The translations under genes and the position numbers were made by a program. This document shows, one piece after another, positions 9,010-17,102 of a DNA stretch of 64,000 nucleotides. Source of the DNA: Butyrivibrio sp. XPD2006 (lineage in GTDB: Bacteria; Bacillota; Clostridia; Lachnospirales; Lachnospiraceae); assembly GCF_000420865.1 (NCBI RefSeq), contig NZ_ATVT01000009.1, positions 104,268-168,267 of the forward strand, given 5' to 3'. The stretch's first letter is position 1. The number at the start of each line of letters is the position of its first letter. The notes below the pieces were generated by a model. It did not search any database and was not told where the DNA came from. It was given only the letters and a program-made list of their open reading frames with translations.

Positions 9010-10707
9010 ATGAATGAGGAAATACAAGAGCTTCAAGCTGAAATAGATGCGCTTCCTAAAGGTAGTGTGACTAAGAAACTGATAAACAATACGTATTATT
9101 ACTATCACCAATGGAAGGATGCTTCCGGGAAAAGACATTATGATATAGTTTCTGAAATAGAAGCATTTGGGTTAAAAGAAAAGATAGTGAGGCGGAGAGA
9201 GCTTGAGAAAAGGCTGAAGGCTCTGGCAAAAGAGTTTGAAAAGTATGATATCGGATATCATGATGACAGTCAGGAGCCGGAACTTATGACCAATGCCATG
9301 TATGGAGAAGAGCTTTCCGATATGGTTTCTGTGGCGAGAGAATTTGAAAAACGAGACTGTTACGCGATTATTGACAGATATATCCATAGCCCGGCAGGGG
9401 ATAACGTATGTCTTTTATATGGTCTTAGAAGGACCGGAAAAACAACTATTATTAGACAAGTCATTCTAAATATGAATGATAAGGAATTTTCCAAGGCTGT
9501 ATATATTAAGGCTAAGCAGTCAGACACCATGGCAGATATTAACAAGGATCTTAAAAACCTGCGAAGACACGGTTTTAGGTATGTGTTTGTTGATGAGGTT
9601 ACGTTGATAAATGATTTCATTGATTCAGCGTCCCTGTTTTCTGATGTATATGCAGCCGGTGGAATGAAAATTGTTCTCTCGGGCTCGGATTCACTGGGGC
9701 TCTTTATTGCTTCTAATGAAGAACTGTATGACAGAGCAGTGACGGTGCACACAACGTTTATTCCTTTTAGAGAGCACGCAAGACTTTTAGGGATAAACAG
9801 TGTGGATGAGTATATCAGATATGGAGGAACGCTCAAAGCCGGAGAGCTGAACTCTGAAAATAAAGATGTTAATTCTGATGAGGCTTCATTTAGAGACGAT
9901 GAAAGCACACACAGATATATAGACACGGCCATATGCAGGAATATTCAGCATTCGCTCAAGTTTTATGAGGATGGAGGACATTTTAGACATTTAAAGAAAT
10001 TATATGAAGCGGATGAATTGACGAATGCTATAAATCGAGTAATACAGGATATGAATCATGAGTTTACGAAAGAGGTAATTCTTGGAAATAAAGAAATACC
10101 TGGGGAGTTATGCGATACCAGCGACAAATTGAAGAAACAGGAACAAATTCCAGAGGTGGTGTTGGAAGTTAGGAATTATCTTCGGGAAATGGAAGTTGTT
10201 GAATATGTTGAACCTTTAGGAAGATATGTCTTTACACAGCCGGGGATACGCTATTGCCAGGCAGAAGCATTTGTGTTAAAGCTTCTGCAATCAAATGAGG
10301 CTAGAACATTAAGTGAAAGAGAAAAGACTCAAATGGAACATATGATTTTGGGTGATATTAAACGAAGAATGGTTGAAGATACTGTATTTCTTGAAACTCA
10401 GAAGGAACTCCCTAAGTCAAAAAAGACGTTTAAACTTCAATTTGATACAGGCGAATTATATATGGTTCTCTATGATACAAAAACTGATACTTGTGAATTA
10501 TATGAGATGTTGCACGATGATAATGCGACCAAGGTGCAGGACAATAGTTTGCTAAAAAAAGAGAATTGTGACTTTGTACAGAGAAAATATGGCAAAATAG
10601 TAAAAAAAGTTGCTTTATACCAGGGTAAATCAGACATCGGCATAGATGGTTGTCAGTATCATAATATTGCTGATTACCTAAGATCATTGAGTGATGCTAC
10701 AAGATAA
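9010..10707 (+). CDS. AAA-type ATPase with N-terminal zinc-free adaptor-like segment
   Basis: About 565 residues. The first 65 residues (GSVTKKLINNTYYYYHQWKD, then SGKRHYDIV) resemble the small lysine/tyrosine-rich domain often found before AAA_14-type ATPases in this family. Walker A GLRRTGKTT is near residues 137-145 and Walker B YVFVDEV near 191-197, followed by a sensor-like IVLSGSDS. The C-terminus is helical with a possible winged-helix/DNA-binding part; a canonical DUF4143 was not clear. An in-frame start exists at 8986, but GAGGG sits correctly for ATG 9010. It is an accessory gene inside the flagellar locus, 46 bp before a KilA-N gene. Function unknown; mobile-element or defence role is possible. 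Confidence 0.7.
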   Translation: MNEEIQELQAEIDALPKGSVTKKLINNTYYYYHQWKDASGKRHYDIVSEIEAFGLKEKIVRRRELEKRLKALAKEFEKYDIGYHDDSQEPELMTNAMYGEELSDMVSVAREFEKRDCYAIIDRYIHSPAGDNVCLLYGLRRTGKTTIIRQVILNMNDKEFSKAVYIKAKQSDTMADINKDLKNLRRHGFRYVFVDEVTLINDFIDSASLFSDVYAAGGMKIVLSGSDSLGLFIASNEELYDRAVTVHTTFIPFREHARLLGINSVDEYIRYGGTLKAGELNSENKDVNSDEASFRDDESTHRYIDTAICRNIQHSLKFYEDGGHFRHLKKLYEADELTNAINRVIQDMNHEFTKEVILGNKEIPGELCDTSDKLKKQEQIPEVVLEVRNYLREMEVVEYVEPLGRYVFTQPGIRYCQAEAFVLKLLQSNEARTLSEREKTQMEHMILGDIKRRMVEDTVFLETQKELPKSKKTFKLQFDTGELYMVLYDTKTDTCELYEMLHDDNATKVQDNSLLKKENCDFVQRKYGKIVKKVALYQGKSDIGIDGCQYHNIADYLRSLSDATR

Positions 10708-10753
10708 GTATAAAAGGACATTTGAATACACTTTATAAAAGAGGTTGAAATTG

Positions 10754-11602
10754 ATGGAGAAAGTGATAAATGAGACTTTACATGCTAATGGCGTAGATAT
10801 CCGTATTTATACTTTGGATTTTGAAAATGAGTTTATTTCTTTGACGGATATAGCCAAGTATAAGAGCGATGATGCGAATGCTACTATTTGTAATTGGATG
10901 AGGAACAGAGAAACAATAGAGTTTCTGGGATTGTGGGAAGAATTGCACAATCCTGATTTTAAACCCCTCGAATTCGAGGGGTTTAGAAATGAGGCTGGAT
11001 TACACAGATTTACGATGTCTCCCACAAAGTGGATAGAAGGAGTGGGAGCAATTGGTGTAGTTACCAAATCCGGAAGATATGGTGGGACATACGCCCATTC
11101 AGATATTGCGTTAGAATTTGCTTCATGGATATCGGCAGGATATAAATTGTACATCATGAAGGATTATCAGCGACTGAAGAAGGATGAAAATAACAAACTT
11201 TCATTAAAATGGAATCTTAATCGAGAAATATCAAAGATCAACTATCGTATTCATACGGATGCTGTAAAAGAAAACCTTATACCTCCAGAACTCACCCCTG
11301 AGCAAATTGCGTATAAGTATGCGAGTGAGGCTGATCTTTTAAATGTAGCTTTATTTGGAAAAACTGCCAAGCAATGGCGGGATGAAAGCAAGAATAAAAA
11401 AGGAAATATGCGAGATTATGCTACATTAAACCAGCTTCTTGTTATGGCGAATATGGAGAGCTATAACGCAATACTTATTGATCAGGGTAAAACACAGTCA
11501 GAGCGACTGGTGTTACTACGACAATTAGTAATAAAACAGATGCATACATTGGAACATGCTAATGACGAAGGGCTCAAAAAACTTACTGGAAAGTCTGAGT
11601 AA
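10754..11602 (+). CDS. KilA-N domain protein
   Basis: 282 residues. The N-terminal 110 residues fit the KilA-N DNA-binding domain: FISLTDIAKY, then ATICNWMRNRETIEFLGLWE, GLHRFTMSPTKWIE, and the landmark GRYGGTYAHSDIALEFASWI. KilA-N proteins are common in phages and in chromosomal islands. The rest is helical (YRIHTDAVKENLIPPEL, then YASEADLLNVALFGKTAKQW), which matches the C-terminal part often seen behind KilA-N in Firmicutes. A TTG at 10745 overlaps the GAGG; ATG 10754 with spacing 9 is preferred. It probably forms a pair with the preceding ATPase. Confidence 0.85.
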   Translation: MEKVINETLHANGVDIRIYTLDFENEFISLTDIAKYKSDDANATICNWMRNRETIEFLGLWEELHNPDFKPLEFEGFRNEAGLHRFTMSPTKWIEGVGAIGVVTKSGRYGGTYAHSDIALEFASWISAGYKLYIMKDYQRLKKDENNKLSLKWNLNREISKINYRIHTDAVKENLIPPELTPEQIAYKYASEADLLNVALFGKTAKQWRDESKNKKGNMRDYATLNQLLVMANMESYNAILIDQGKTQSERLVLLRQLVIKQMHTLEHANDEGLKKLTGKSE

Positions 11603-11780
11603 AATTCTAAAATTTTTATTAATTCTTCATTTTTCACGTCTAAAAACATAAAGTTATAATCTTCATTACCGATATAAAGGATAAGAAATCGTGTACAAAC
11701 ATTTTGTTTTTGTGCAGAAATGTAACGATAGAACACGTTGATACCCGGCTAAGACATGGAGGTCATGGAGGTATAAAATT
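11603..11780 (+). promoter_or_regulatory. Sigma-28 promoter region of the flaG-fliD-fliS operon
   Basis: TAAAGTTA (11649-11656), 11-nt spacer, ACCGATAT (11668-11675): one of the best sigma-28 matches in the window. The leader to flaG is about 100 nt and ends with two GGAGG-like elements (GGAGGTCATGGAGG), the second placed correctly for the flaG ATG. Confidence 0.8.
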
Positions 11781-12251
11781 ATGGGAATGGATGCTATTAA
11801 CGGCTTTAGTCCGCTGGTGCAGCAGACTCAGCCACAGGTAAGAACACAGGTACAGGAACAGAGTCAGTCACAGTCTGAGGTTGTAAATCAGGAAGCGGCT
11901 CCTGCCATAGATCTTAAGGTTGAAGCTGCTGATAACTCTGCAGATTCAGGTCATGATGCTCAAAATGGAACTCAGACATATACACAGAGCAGAGAAAAAT
12001 ATGCTGAGACTGAGGAGCAGATCCAGGAGGACAACGAGAAGGTCAGAAAGGCTATTTCAGAGATGACCAAGAACGTTAAGTCCAATGCTGAAGCTGTTTT
12101 TGGAATCCATGATAAGACAAATCGTGTGACCATAAAAATGGTTGATAAAGAAACCAAGAAGGTTATCAAGGAATTTCCACCGGAAGAGACGCTGGATATG
12201 ATAGCCAAGGTTTGGGAAATTGCCGGGATCATGGTTGACGAAAAGCGATAA
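11781..12251 (+). CDS. flaG: FlaG family flagellar protein
   Basis: 156 residues. The first 80 are Gln/Ala-rich and low complexity (QPQVRTQVQEQSQSQSEVV). The C-terminal part carries the FlaG core: NRVTIKMVDKETKKVIKEFP, then PEETLDMIAKVWEIAGIMVD. FlaG is a late flagellar protein linked to filament length control. First gene of flaG-fliD-fliS and located directly before fliD, the conserved position. RBS GGAGG 8 nt before the ATG. Confidence 0.92.
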   Translation: MGMDAINGFSPLVQQTQPQVRTQVQEQSQSQSEVVNQEAAPAIDLKVEAADNSADSGHDAQNGTQTYTQSREKYAETEEQIQEDNEKVRKAISEMTKNVKSNAEAVFGIHDKTNRVTIKMVDKETKKVIKEFPPEETLDMIAKVWEIAGIMVDEKR

Positions 12252-12310
12252 CCCTTGTATGGAAACGGATTTCCAGTAACACACTCACGGATTGAGAAAG
12301 GAGAATTAAT

Positions 12311-13858
12311 ATGCCTATACGAATTACGGGAATGAACTCGGGATTGGATACAGAGAGTATTATCACCGCACTTACCAGTTCCAAACAGACTAAACTCGAT
12401 AACTTCAAGGGTGAACAGAAGAAGCTTACCTGGAAACAGGATAAGCTGAAAGAACTCAATAAAAAAGTTGTAGATTTCTATAACAATGCGCTTAGTAATA
12501 TGAGATTTTCAGCCGCGTATACTAAGAAGACAACTTCTGTAAGTAATTCAAATGCAGTATCTGTTGTGACAGGCAGCAATGCAATGAATAGTGTTCAGAA
12601 GCTTGATATAACAAGCCTTGCAAAGGCATCTTATCTTACTGGTACTGAAATGGAGGGAAGAGAAGGAAATCCCGCCAAATCCTCAGATACATTGACTGAT
12701 CTTGGAATAAGTGGAGGAAAGATTAAATTCAGAATAGGAGATGATCCTCGTGATATCATTTCAGTTGATGTTAAAGAGGGTGACTCAATCAGCCAAATAG
12801 TAAGTAAGGTAAGAAATGCCAGATCATCCGAAACTGGAACCAAGGTCGATTTCAATTATGATGAGAAGAATGGCAGGTTCTATGTTGGTGCTCAAGCTGA
12901 GGGTGCTAAGGCAGCATTTCATCTTGTGTCTGATGATGAATCTTCCGGTTTAATGAATGCACTTGGTATTAAGCTTAGTGGCACCGGAGAAGAAGACAGT
13001 ACTAACTACATTGCTGGATCAAGTGCTACTATAGTGCTCAATGGAGTAGAGTACACATCCGAGAGCAATGTGTTTGAGGTAAATGGACTTACCATTACTG
13101 CAAAAGAAGAGGGAACCGGAATAACCCTCACTACCAAGCAGGATACCAGCGGTATTTATGACAGTGTAAAGAATCTTATTAAAGAGTATAATAACCTTAT
13201 GAAGGAGTTTTCTACTCTTTATAACGCTGATGCTGCCAAGAAGTATTCCATGCTCACTGATGATCAGAAGGAACAGATGTCTGAGAAAGAGGTTGAGGAG
13301 TGGGAGAATAAGATCAAGGATGGCCTTCTTAGTGGCGATGAGAATATTTCTTCTCTCAGAAATGCTATGAAGTCGATAATGAGTTCGAGTTTTAGTGTCG
13401 CGCTTAAGGATGGAACCACACAGAAACTTTCACTTGCTAGCTTTGGTATTTCAACAGGAAGTTATTTCTCTACATCCGAGAACGACAGAGACTTATTACA
13501 TATTGATGGTGATAAGGATGACAGTGTTTCCAGTGGAAATGCAGACCTTTTGATGGCTGCTATTTCTTCGGATCCTGAGATGGTTCAGAACTTCTTTACA
13601 GAGCTTTCAAAATCACTTTACTCCAAGATGGGAGATCTTATGAAGGGCACACAGTTCAGCAGTGCCTTTACCATCTATGAGGATAAGCTGATGGCATCTC
13701 AGTACAGTGCATACAATACCAAAATATCTGATGCACAGAAGGCATTGGAAGCTGCGCAAGATAAGTATTATAAGCAGTTTTCAAAGATGGAGTCGATGCT
13801 TTCAAAGATCAATTCAAATAGTGGGTCGCTTTCAAGTTTCTTCGGTAGTGGCTCATAA
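12311..13858 (+). CDS. fliD: Flagellar filament cap protein FliD (HAP2)
   Basis: 515 residues, a usual FliD length. FliD pentamers cap the filament tip and guide flagellin folding. The N-terminus PIRITGMNSGLDTESIITAL is diagnostic, followed by the coiled segment with KKLTWKQDKLKELNKKVVDFYNNAL split across that helix. The C-terminal coiled coil (YEDKLMASQYSAYNTKISDA, then KYYKQFSKMESMLSKI) is also typical. RBS AAAGGAG 9 nt before the ATG. Second gene of the operon. Confidence 0.96.
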   Translation: MPIRITGMNSGLDTESIITALTSSKQTKLDNFKGEQKKLTWKQDKLKELNKKVVDFYNNALSNMRFSAAYTKKTTSVSNSNAVSVVTGSNAMNSVQKLDITSLAKASYLTGTEMEGREGNPAKSSDTLTDLGISGGKIKFRIGDDPRDIISVDVKEGDSISQIVSKVRNARSSETGTKVDFNYDEKNGRFYVGAQAEGAKAAFHLVSDDESSGLMNALGIKLSGTGEEDSTNYIAGSSATIVLNGVEYTSESNVFEVNGLTITAKEEGTGITLTTKQDTSGIYDSVKNLIKEYNNLMKEFSTLYNADAAKKYSMLTDDQKEQMSEKEVEEWENKIKDGLLSGDENISSLRNAMKSIMSSSFSVALKDGTTQKLSLASFGISTGSYFSTSENDRDLLHIDGDKDDSVSSGNADLLMAAISSDPEMVQNFFTELSKSLYSKMGDLMKGTQFSSAFTIYEDKLMASQYSAYNTKISDAQKALEAAQDKYYKQFSKMESMLSKINSNSGSLSSFFGSGS

Positions 13859-13904
13859 GCATCAAGATTAACAACTATATGAAAAAATATGAGGGAGACA
13901 TAAT

Positions 13905-14309
13905 ATGCCAGTACTAACATCACAACAGAGGGCTGCATATGCTCAATATAAAAACAACAAGGTGAATTCAGCAAGTGGCCCGGAGCTTACTCTTATGCTT
14001 TATGATGGTGCCATTAAGTTTTTAAATATTGCGGACTTTGCAATAGAGAAAAATGATATTCAGAAAGCGCATGACAATATCATTAAAACGGAGCGTATTA
14101 TAGATTATCTTCGTAATACATTAGATATGAAATATGCTGTTGCTCAAGACTTCGAGAATATGTATTCATACATTGCCAGACGCCTGGTAGAAGCTAATAT
14201 TGCCAAAGATAGGGAAATAGTGGCAGAAGTAAATGAGCATATGCATGCTATCAGGGATAATTGGGTTGCTGTTATGAAAGCCAATAACATCATGGTAAAG
14301 GATGCTTAA
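13905..14309 (+). CDS. fliS: Flagellin chaperone FliS
   Basis: 134 residues, the expected size. FliS binds the flagellin C-terminus in the cytoplasm and prevents premature polymerisation. Family landmarks: AQYKNNKVNSASGPELTLML followed by YDGAIKFLNIADFAIE, and the C-terminal YIARRLVEANIAKDREIV. ATG with GAGGGAG. Third gene of the flaG operon. Confidence 0.95.
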   Translation: MPVLTSQQRAAYAQYKNNKVNSASGPELTLMLYDGAIKFLNIADFAIEKNDIQKAHDNIIKTERIIDYLRNTLDMKYAVAQDFENMYSYIARRLVEANIAKDREIVAEVNEHMHAIRDNWVAVMKANNIMVKDA

Positions 14310-14321
14310 AGGGGGATGAAG

Positions 14322-14801
14322 ATGCTTACGATCAGTCTTGATATGCTTGAGGAAAGTCTTGAAAAAAAGCTAAGTATCTTGAGTAAGATTGAGGAACAAT
14401 GTGAGAGACAAAAGCAGATACTAAATGATGCTGAACATGTTGGCTTGGATGCTTTTGATGAAACTGTAGAGGCAAAAGAAAGTCTCATAGATGAAATTCT
14501 ATCACTTGACAACGGTTTCCAGAGCCTGTTTGACAGGGTAAAAGAGGAAGTTGGCGAAAACAAAGAAAAGTATGCAGATCAGATTGGGAGAATGCAGAAT
14601 CTTATTCAGGAGATTTCCGCGAAAAGCGCATCTATCGAAGCAGCCGAGCATCGGAACAAAAGACTTGCTGAGAAGTATTTTAGTTCTGCCAGAGAACATA
14701 TGAATCAGAGTAAGAATTCATCATCGGCAGCGTTTAATTATTACCAGACAATGAGCAATTACAAGAATGTTCCACCGCAGTTTATGGATAAAAAGAACTG
14801 A
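14322..14801 (+). CDS. Coiled-coil flagellar protein, putative FliT/FlgN-like chaperone
   Basis: About 159 residues, nearly all helical, with strong heptads (ISLDMLEESLEKKLSILSKI, then EEQCERQKQILNDAE). No membrane segment or signal peptide. It is the last gene of the flaG-fliD-fliS block, where FliT (the FliD chaperone) sits in other bacteria, so an export-chaperone role is likely by position and shape but not by clear sequence motif. ATG 14316 directly touches the AAGGGGG; ATG 14322 has a 6-nt spacing and is preferred. Confidence 0.6.
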   Translation: MLTISLDMLEESLEKKLSILSKIEEQCERQKQILNDAEHVGLDAFDETVEAKESLIDEILSLDNGFQSLFDRVKEEVGENKEKYADQIGRMQNLIQEISAKSASIEAAEHRNKRLAEKYFSSAREHMNQSKNSSSAAFNYYQTMSNYKNVPPQFMDKKN

Positions 14802-14825
14802 ATAAATTGTGTCATGATTAGATAC

Positions 14826-14866
14826 AAAAGGACTTGGGCCTAATTATCGGCTACAAGTCCTTTTTT
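14826..14866 (+). terminator. Terminator of the flaG operon
   Basis: AAAAGGACTTG (14826-14836) pairs perfectly with CAAGTCCTTTT (14854-14864), with a further GGCC/GGCT pairing inside, followed by a T-run. Confidence 0.9.
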
Positions 14867-14942
14867 CTTTATAGTGAAAAGCTAAAAAAGTATAAAAGTT
14901 TCAATATTACAAAAAAAGATGAAAAAAAGATACAAATAGGGT

Positions 14943-14968
14943 TAAGATTATGGGAATCATGCCGATAT
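14943..14968 (+). promoter_or_regulatory. Sigma-28 promoter of flagellin 1
   Basis: TAAG (14943-14946), 15-nt spacer, CCGATAT (14962-14968). The leader to the ATG at 15083 is about 105 nt and is rich in GGA triplets (GTGGAAGGGA, ATGGAAAGG, ATGGAGGA), which suggests CsrA control. The Shine-Dalgarno can sit in the loop of a short hairpin TTCA (15066-15069) / TGAA (15078-15081). Confidence 0.75.
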
Positions 14969-15082
14969 CTTTAATGTAAAAGCCAATCAAAGCAGCCGTG
15001 GAAGGGACTCCGAGTAGGTCTGCACGAATAAAAAAGATGGAAAGGCAGCATGGAAGCGAGCCCCGTTCATGGAGGATTGAAT

Positions 15083-15901
15083 ATGGTAGTACAACATAAC
15101 GTCACAGCGATGAACGCTAACAGACAGCTTGGCATCACAACCGGAGTTCAGGCAAAGAGTAGCGAAAAACTTTCTTCAGGTTACAAGATTAATAGAGCAG
15201 CAGATGATGCAGCAGGTCTTGCTATTTCTGAGAAGATGAGACGTCAGGTAAGAGGTCTTACACAGGCTTCTTCAAATGCACAAGATGGTATTTCCACAGT
15301 TCAGACAGCTGAAGGTGCGCTTAATGAAGTACATGATATGCTTCAGAGAATGAATGAGCTGTCCGTAAAGGCTGCAAATGATACACTTACAACTAGTGAC
15401 AGAAGCTATATACAAAAGGAAATCGATGCTCTTTCGGCCGAGATCACCCGAACAGCATCTGCAACAGAATTTAACAATCAGAAGCTCCTTGATGGTACTT
15501 TTGCAGGTAAGAAACTTCAGGTTGGATCAGAAGCTACCGGTCAGGATGAGATTGAGATTAGCATTGAGGCTATGACCGCCACGATAATTGGCGTAGGTTC
15601 ACTTGATGTTAGCTCCCACGATTCAGCACAGGCAGCTATTGATTCAGTAAAATCAGCGTTAGATAAGGTATCAACACAGAGATCAGATCTTGGAGCTATG
15701 CAGAACAGACTCGAGCATACAATTAAGAATCTGGACAATGTAGTTGAGAATACTCAGGCAGCTGAATCACAGATCCGTGATACAGATATGGCAAGAGAGA
15801 TGGTTAAATACTCTAATAACAACATTCTTGCACAGGCTGGTCAATCTATGTTGGCTCAGGCAAATCAGACAAATCAGGGTGTTCTGTCACTCCTACAGTA
15901 A
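15083..15901 (+). CDS. Flagellin 1
   Basis: 272 residues, a minimal flagellin made almost entirely of the D0/D1 helices. N-terminus VVQHNVTAMNANRQLGITTG with EKLSSGYKINRAADDAAGLA; C-terminus ending LAQANQTNQGVLSLLQ. The central part is short, so there is no large surface domain. An upstream in-frame ATG at 15050 has no ribosome site; GGAGG at 15071-15075 points to ATG 15083. About 85-90% identical by eye to flagellin 2, with which it forms a tandem pair. Exported by the flagellar type III apparatus; probably Lys-methylated and glycosylated given the neighbours. Confidence 0.95.
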   Translation: MVVQHNVTAMNANRQLGITTGVQAKSSEKLSSGYKINRAADDAAGLAISEKMRRQVRGLTQASSNAQDGISTVQTAEGALNEVHDMLQRMNELSVKAANDTLTTSDRSYIQKEIDALSAEITRTASATEFNNQKLLDGTFAGKKLQVGSEATGQDEIEISIEAMTATIIGVGSLDVSSHDSAQAAIDSVKSALDKVSTQRSDLGAMQNRLEHTIKNLDNVVENTQAAESQIRDTDMAREMVKYSNNNILAQAGQSMLAQANQTNQGVLSLLQ

Positions 15902-15932
15902 TATAAAAAAGAAGTTAATACACAATAATAAG

Positions 15933-15964
15933 TATGGGCTCCGGGAAAACGGAGCTCATATTTT
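15933..15964 (+). terminator. Terminator after flagellin 1
   Basis: TATGGGCTCCG (15933-15943) pairs with CGGAGCTCATA (15950-15960), one G-T wobble, GGAAAA loop, then four T residues. Confidence 0.88.
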
Positions 15965-16008
15965 GCCCTATTTTGAAAAGTTTATAATTTGTTAATAATT
16001 TTATGTAT

Positions 16009-16034
16009 TAAGTTTTTAGATTTATAGACGATAA
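16009..16034 (+). promoter_or_regulatory. Sigma-28 promoter of flagellin 2
   Basis: TAAG (16009-16012), 15-nt spacer, ACGATAA (16028-16034). Same spacing as the flagellin 1 promoter, with one mismatch in the -10. Confidence 0.72.
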
Positions 16035-16104
16035 TAAAGGTGTAAAACAAAACAGGAATGGTATTATGGCCAGCACATAAGACCATTTCAAAACGAGCAA
16101 ACGA

Positions 16105-16120
16105 GTGGCAAGGAAGCCAC
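16105..16120 (+). promoter_or_regulatory. CsrA-binding hairpin in flagellin 2 leader
   Basis: GTGGC (16105-16109) and GCCAC (16116-16120) form a perfect 5-bp stem presenting the hexaloop AAGGAA with the central GGA. This is the canonical high-affinity CsrA site. A second AAGGAGG (16132-16138) is the Shine-Dalgarno itself. The two-site layout matches the CsrA-controlled flagellin leader known from Bacillus subtilis hag, and fliW-csrA are encoded 8.5 kb upstream. Confidence 0.75.
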
Positions 16121-16147
16121 CGTACACATTCAAGGAGGAATAAAATT

Positions 16148-16966
16148 ATGGTAGTACAACACAACGTCACAGCAATGAACGCAAACAGACAGCTTGGCAT
16201 CACAACTGGTGTTCAGGCTAAGTCAAGTGAGAAGTTATCATCCGGTTACAAGATCAACAGAGCAGCAGATGATGCAGCAGGTCTTGCAATTTCCGAGAAG
16301 ATGAGACGTCAGGTAAGAGGTCTTACACAGGCTTCTGCTAACGCTCAGGATGGTATTTCTGCAGTACAGACAGCTGAAGGCGCGCTCAATGAAGTACATG
16401 ATATGCTTCAGAGAATGAACGAGCTTGCAACAAAGGCTGCAAACGATACTCTGACAACAAATGACCGTTCTTACATCCAGAAAGAGGTTGATGCTCTTGC
16501 AACTGAGATCACAAGAACAGCATCTGCTACAGAGTTCAATAACCAGAAGCTCCTTGACGGAACTTTCTCTGGCAAGAACCTTCAGGTTGGTTCTGAGACC
16601 GGTGCTCATGACACTATCGCTGTAAGCATTGGAAGCATGAGTGCTTCAACAATCGGTGTTAGCGGACTTGATGTTAGTTCTCATACAAATGCACAGAGTG
16701 CTATCAATTCTGTAAAGAGCGCTCTTGAGAAGGTTTCAACTCAGAGATCTGATCTCGGTGCTATGCAGAACAGACTTGAGCACACAATCAAGAACCTTGA
16801 TAACGTTGTTGAGAATACTCAGGCAGCTGAATCTGCTATCCGTGATACAGATATGGCTAAAGAGATGGTTAAGTATTCAAATAACAACATCCTTGCACAG
16901 GCTGGACAGTCTATGCTGGCACAGGCTAATCAGTCCAATCAGGGTGTTCTTTCACTTCTTGGCTAA
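16148..16966 (+). CDS. fliC: Flagellin 2 (likely major flagellin)
   Basis: 272 residues, same design as flagellin 1: VVQHNVTAMNANRQLGITTG at the N-terminus and LAQANQSNQGVLSLLG at the C-terminus, with only a short variable centre. An upstream in-frame start at 16058 lies inside the leader; AAGGAGG 9 nt before ATG 16148 fixes the start. The strong ribosome site, clean codon use (AAC, CTT, GCT favoured) and the CsrA hairpin suggest this is the heavily expressed copy. Confidence 0.95.
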   Translation: MVVQHNVTAMNANRQLGITTGVQAKSSEKLSSGYKINRAADDAAGLAISEKMRRQVRGLTQASANAQDGISAVQTAEGALNEVHDMLQRMNELATKAANDTLTTNDRSYIQKEVDALATEITRTASATEFNNQKLLDGTFSGKNLQVGSETGAHDTIAVSIGSMSASTIGVSGLDVSSHTNAQSAINSVKSALEKVSTQRSDLGAMQNRLEHTIKNLDNVVENTQAAESAIRDTDMAKEMVKYSNNNILAQAGQSMLAQANQSNQGVLSLLG

Positions 16967-17020
16967 TATCTGAAAAGGTTTATATGTTTTAAACGTCTGT
17001 TTACTACATTGCGACTACCA

Positions 17021-17053
17021 AAAGGGCTCCGGGGCTCCCCGGAGCCTTTTTCT
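17021..17053 (+). terminator. Terminator after flagellin 2
   Basis: AAAGG plus GGCTCCGGGG (17025-17034) pair with CCCCGGAGCC (17037-17046) and flanking TTTT: a very stable GC-rich stem followed by a T-run to 17051. Confidence 0.92.
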
Positions 17054-17102
17054 TGTATTTGTGCATAATTGAGTACTAGAATATAAATAAGGGGGAAAAT
17101 CA

